A DNA stretch of 5,425 nt, taken from contig SXUH01000098.1 of the NCBI GenBank assembly GCA_005791855.1, positions 1 through 5,425 of the forward strand, written 5' to 3'. Shown piece after piece: positions 4,700 through 5,425 of the stretch. Under the pieces are notes generated by a model that was not told the origin of the DNA, made no database searches, and saw only the letters and a list, made by a program, of their open reading frames with translations. This DNA comes from Bdellovibrionales bacterium (GTDB lineage Bacteria; Bdellovibrionota; Bacteriovoracia; Bacteriovoracales; Bacteriovoracaceae). The translations under genes were made by a program, and so were the position numbers. Every line of letters starts with the position of its first letter. Positions within the stretch are counted from its first letter, which is position 1.

Positions 4700-5425
4700 A
4701 GACCTCGAGAACTTCGTCACCGTGGCCCGGTCCCGGACCCTCTCCGAGGCGTCGGAGAAGCTGGACATGGCCCAGCCCTCGCTCTCTCTCGGGATCAAGA
4801 AGATCGAAAAGGAGATGGACACCGTCCTCTTCATCCGGGGCCGCGACGGGATCAAGCTCACACCCCAGGGGAAGATCCTCCTGCCCCAGGCGGAGGAATC
4901 CCTGCGCCTCCTGGCCCAGATGAAGGGGGCCACCGCGAAGATCCGCTTCCGCATCGGGTGCCACTCTTCGGTGGGGATGTTCGTCCTCGGCGACTTCCTG
5001 AAGGCCCTGCACCGGCACAGCCCGAACATCGACATCGAGATCGTCAACGACTCCTCCGCGGCCATCAACAAGCGGGTCTCCCAGGGGGAGATCGACTTCG
5101 GCGTGGTGATGAACCCGCTCTCCATCCAGGGCCTGATCACCAAGTTCATCGGCGAGGACGACGTCCACGTGTGGGAGAGCAAGGCCCGCTACCAGGAGAA
5201 GCTCCTCTACATCCCCGGCATGACCCAGGCCCACTCCATCATGACCCGCTGGAAGCAGCTCCCGGCGGACAAGATCGAGGTGCAGAACCTCGAGCTCCTG
5301 GCGACCCTGGTGAACTCGGGGGCGGGCTACGGGATCCTCCCGGGCCAGGTGGTGAAGGCCCAGCGGTTCAACCTGCAGAAGGTGGCCGGCGCTCCGAGCT
5401 TCAAGGACAAGCTCGCCCTGGTCTG
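4686..5425 (+). CDS. LysR-type transcriptional regulator, GTG start (3' end outside window)
   Basis: Reading from GTG at 4686, the frame is open to the window end and gives 246 residues of a family usually near 300. The N-terminus is a typical LysR winged helix-turn-helix: MLTFKDLENFVTVARSRTLSEASEKLDMAQPS (1-32), then LSLGIKKIEKEMDTVLFIRGR and KLTPQGKILLPQAEESL (up to about 71). The effector-binding domain begins near residue 84 with KIRFRIGCHSSVGMFVLGDFLKALHRHSP, and continues through QGEIDFGVVMNP to NSGAGYGILPGQVV. The second periplasmic-binding-protein-like lobe is thus nearly complete. Such proteins act as tetramers, sense a small ligand and often control a divergent neighbouring operon. 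Co-transcription with the acetyltransferase and the divergent pair to the left make these its probable targets; the effector is unknown. The non-ATG start and missing stop make this gene easy to overlook. Confidence 0.93.
   Translation, partial: MLTFKDLENFVTVARSRTLSEASEKLDMAQPSLSLGIKKIEKEMDTVLFIRGRDGIKLTPQGKILLPQAEESLRLLAQMKGATAKIRFRIGCHSSVGMFVLGDFLKALHRHSPNIDIEIVNDSSAAINKRVSQGEIDFGVVMNPLSIQGLITKFIGEDDVHVWESKARYQEKLLYIPGMTQAHSIMTRWKQLPADKIEVQNLELLATLVNSGAGYGILPGQVVKAQRFNLQKVAGAPSFKDKLALV

Noticed and set aside
4439..5234. Minus-strand open frames opposite the acetyltransferase and LysR genes
   Set aside because: Antisense shadows without recognisable domains. The plus-strand frames carry conserved GNAT and LysR motifs across the same bases.
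1..5425. CRISPR array, tRNA/rRNA gene, insertion sequence or attachment site
   Set aside because: I saw no regularly spaced repeats, no tRNA-like arms, no transposase and no terminal inverted repeats.

Overview
The window is GC-rich, with AT-rich intergenic gaps and dense, leaderless-looking or tightly spaced bacterial genes. A Sec signal peptide, Shine-Dalgarno (SD) sites and one intrinsic terminator are typical of a Gram-negative bacterium. The proteins stay rich in lysine (mostly AAG) despite the GC content. That vaguely recalls Bdellovibrionota or other former Deltaproteobacteria, but I cannot place the organism from the sequence and this is a weak guess.

Layout. (1) 1-885 (+) is the C-terminal part of a RecQ DNA helicase, cut by the left edge. 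(2) 913-2265 (+) is a complete 12-TM APC-superfamily amino acid permease, closest in motifs to the LAT/SteT-like group. (3) 2276-2295 is a perfect hairpin with a U tract on the minus strand; it ends the minus-strand gene at 2307-2723, a small secreted protein of unknown function. (4) 2831-4052 (-) is a tight two-gene operon: a YqcI/YcgG-family protein (the family of the heme N-hydroxylase GntA), then, after 7 nt, a DUF1989 (urea carboxylase-associated) protein. (5) 4053-4183 is a divergent AT-rich intergenic region with short dyads. (6) 4184-4699 (+) is a Pat/Bar-type GNAT acetyltransferase. It overlaps by 14 nt a GTG-started LysR-type regulator (4686 onward), which is cut by the right edge.

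How the genes may work together. RecQ is a housekeeping repair gene and is probably unrelated to the rest. The most interesting part is the right half. A putative heme N-oxygenase of a guanidine/arginine-hydroxylating family is translationally coupled to a DUF1989 protein, a family whose characterised members act on carboxyguanidine. The pair is divergent from an operon encoding an amino-acid N-acetyltransferase and a LysR regulator, with an amino acid permease nearby. I infer a small LysR-controlled locus that oxidises, hydrolyses or acetylates a guanidino- or amino-acid-like compound. Family membership is read from motifs; the pathway is a hypothesis.
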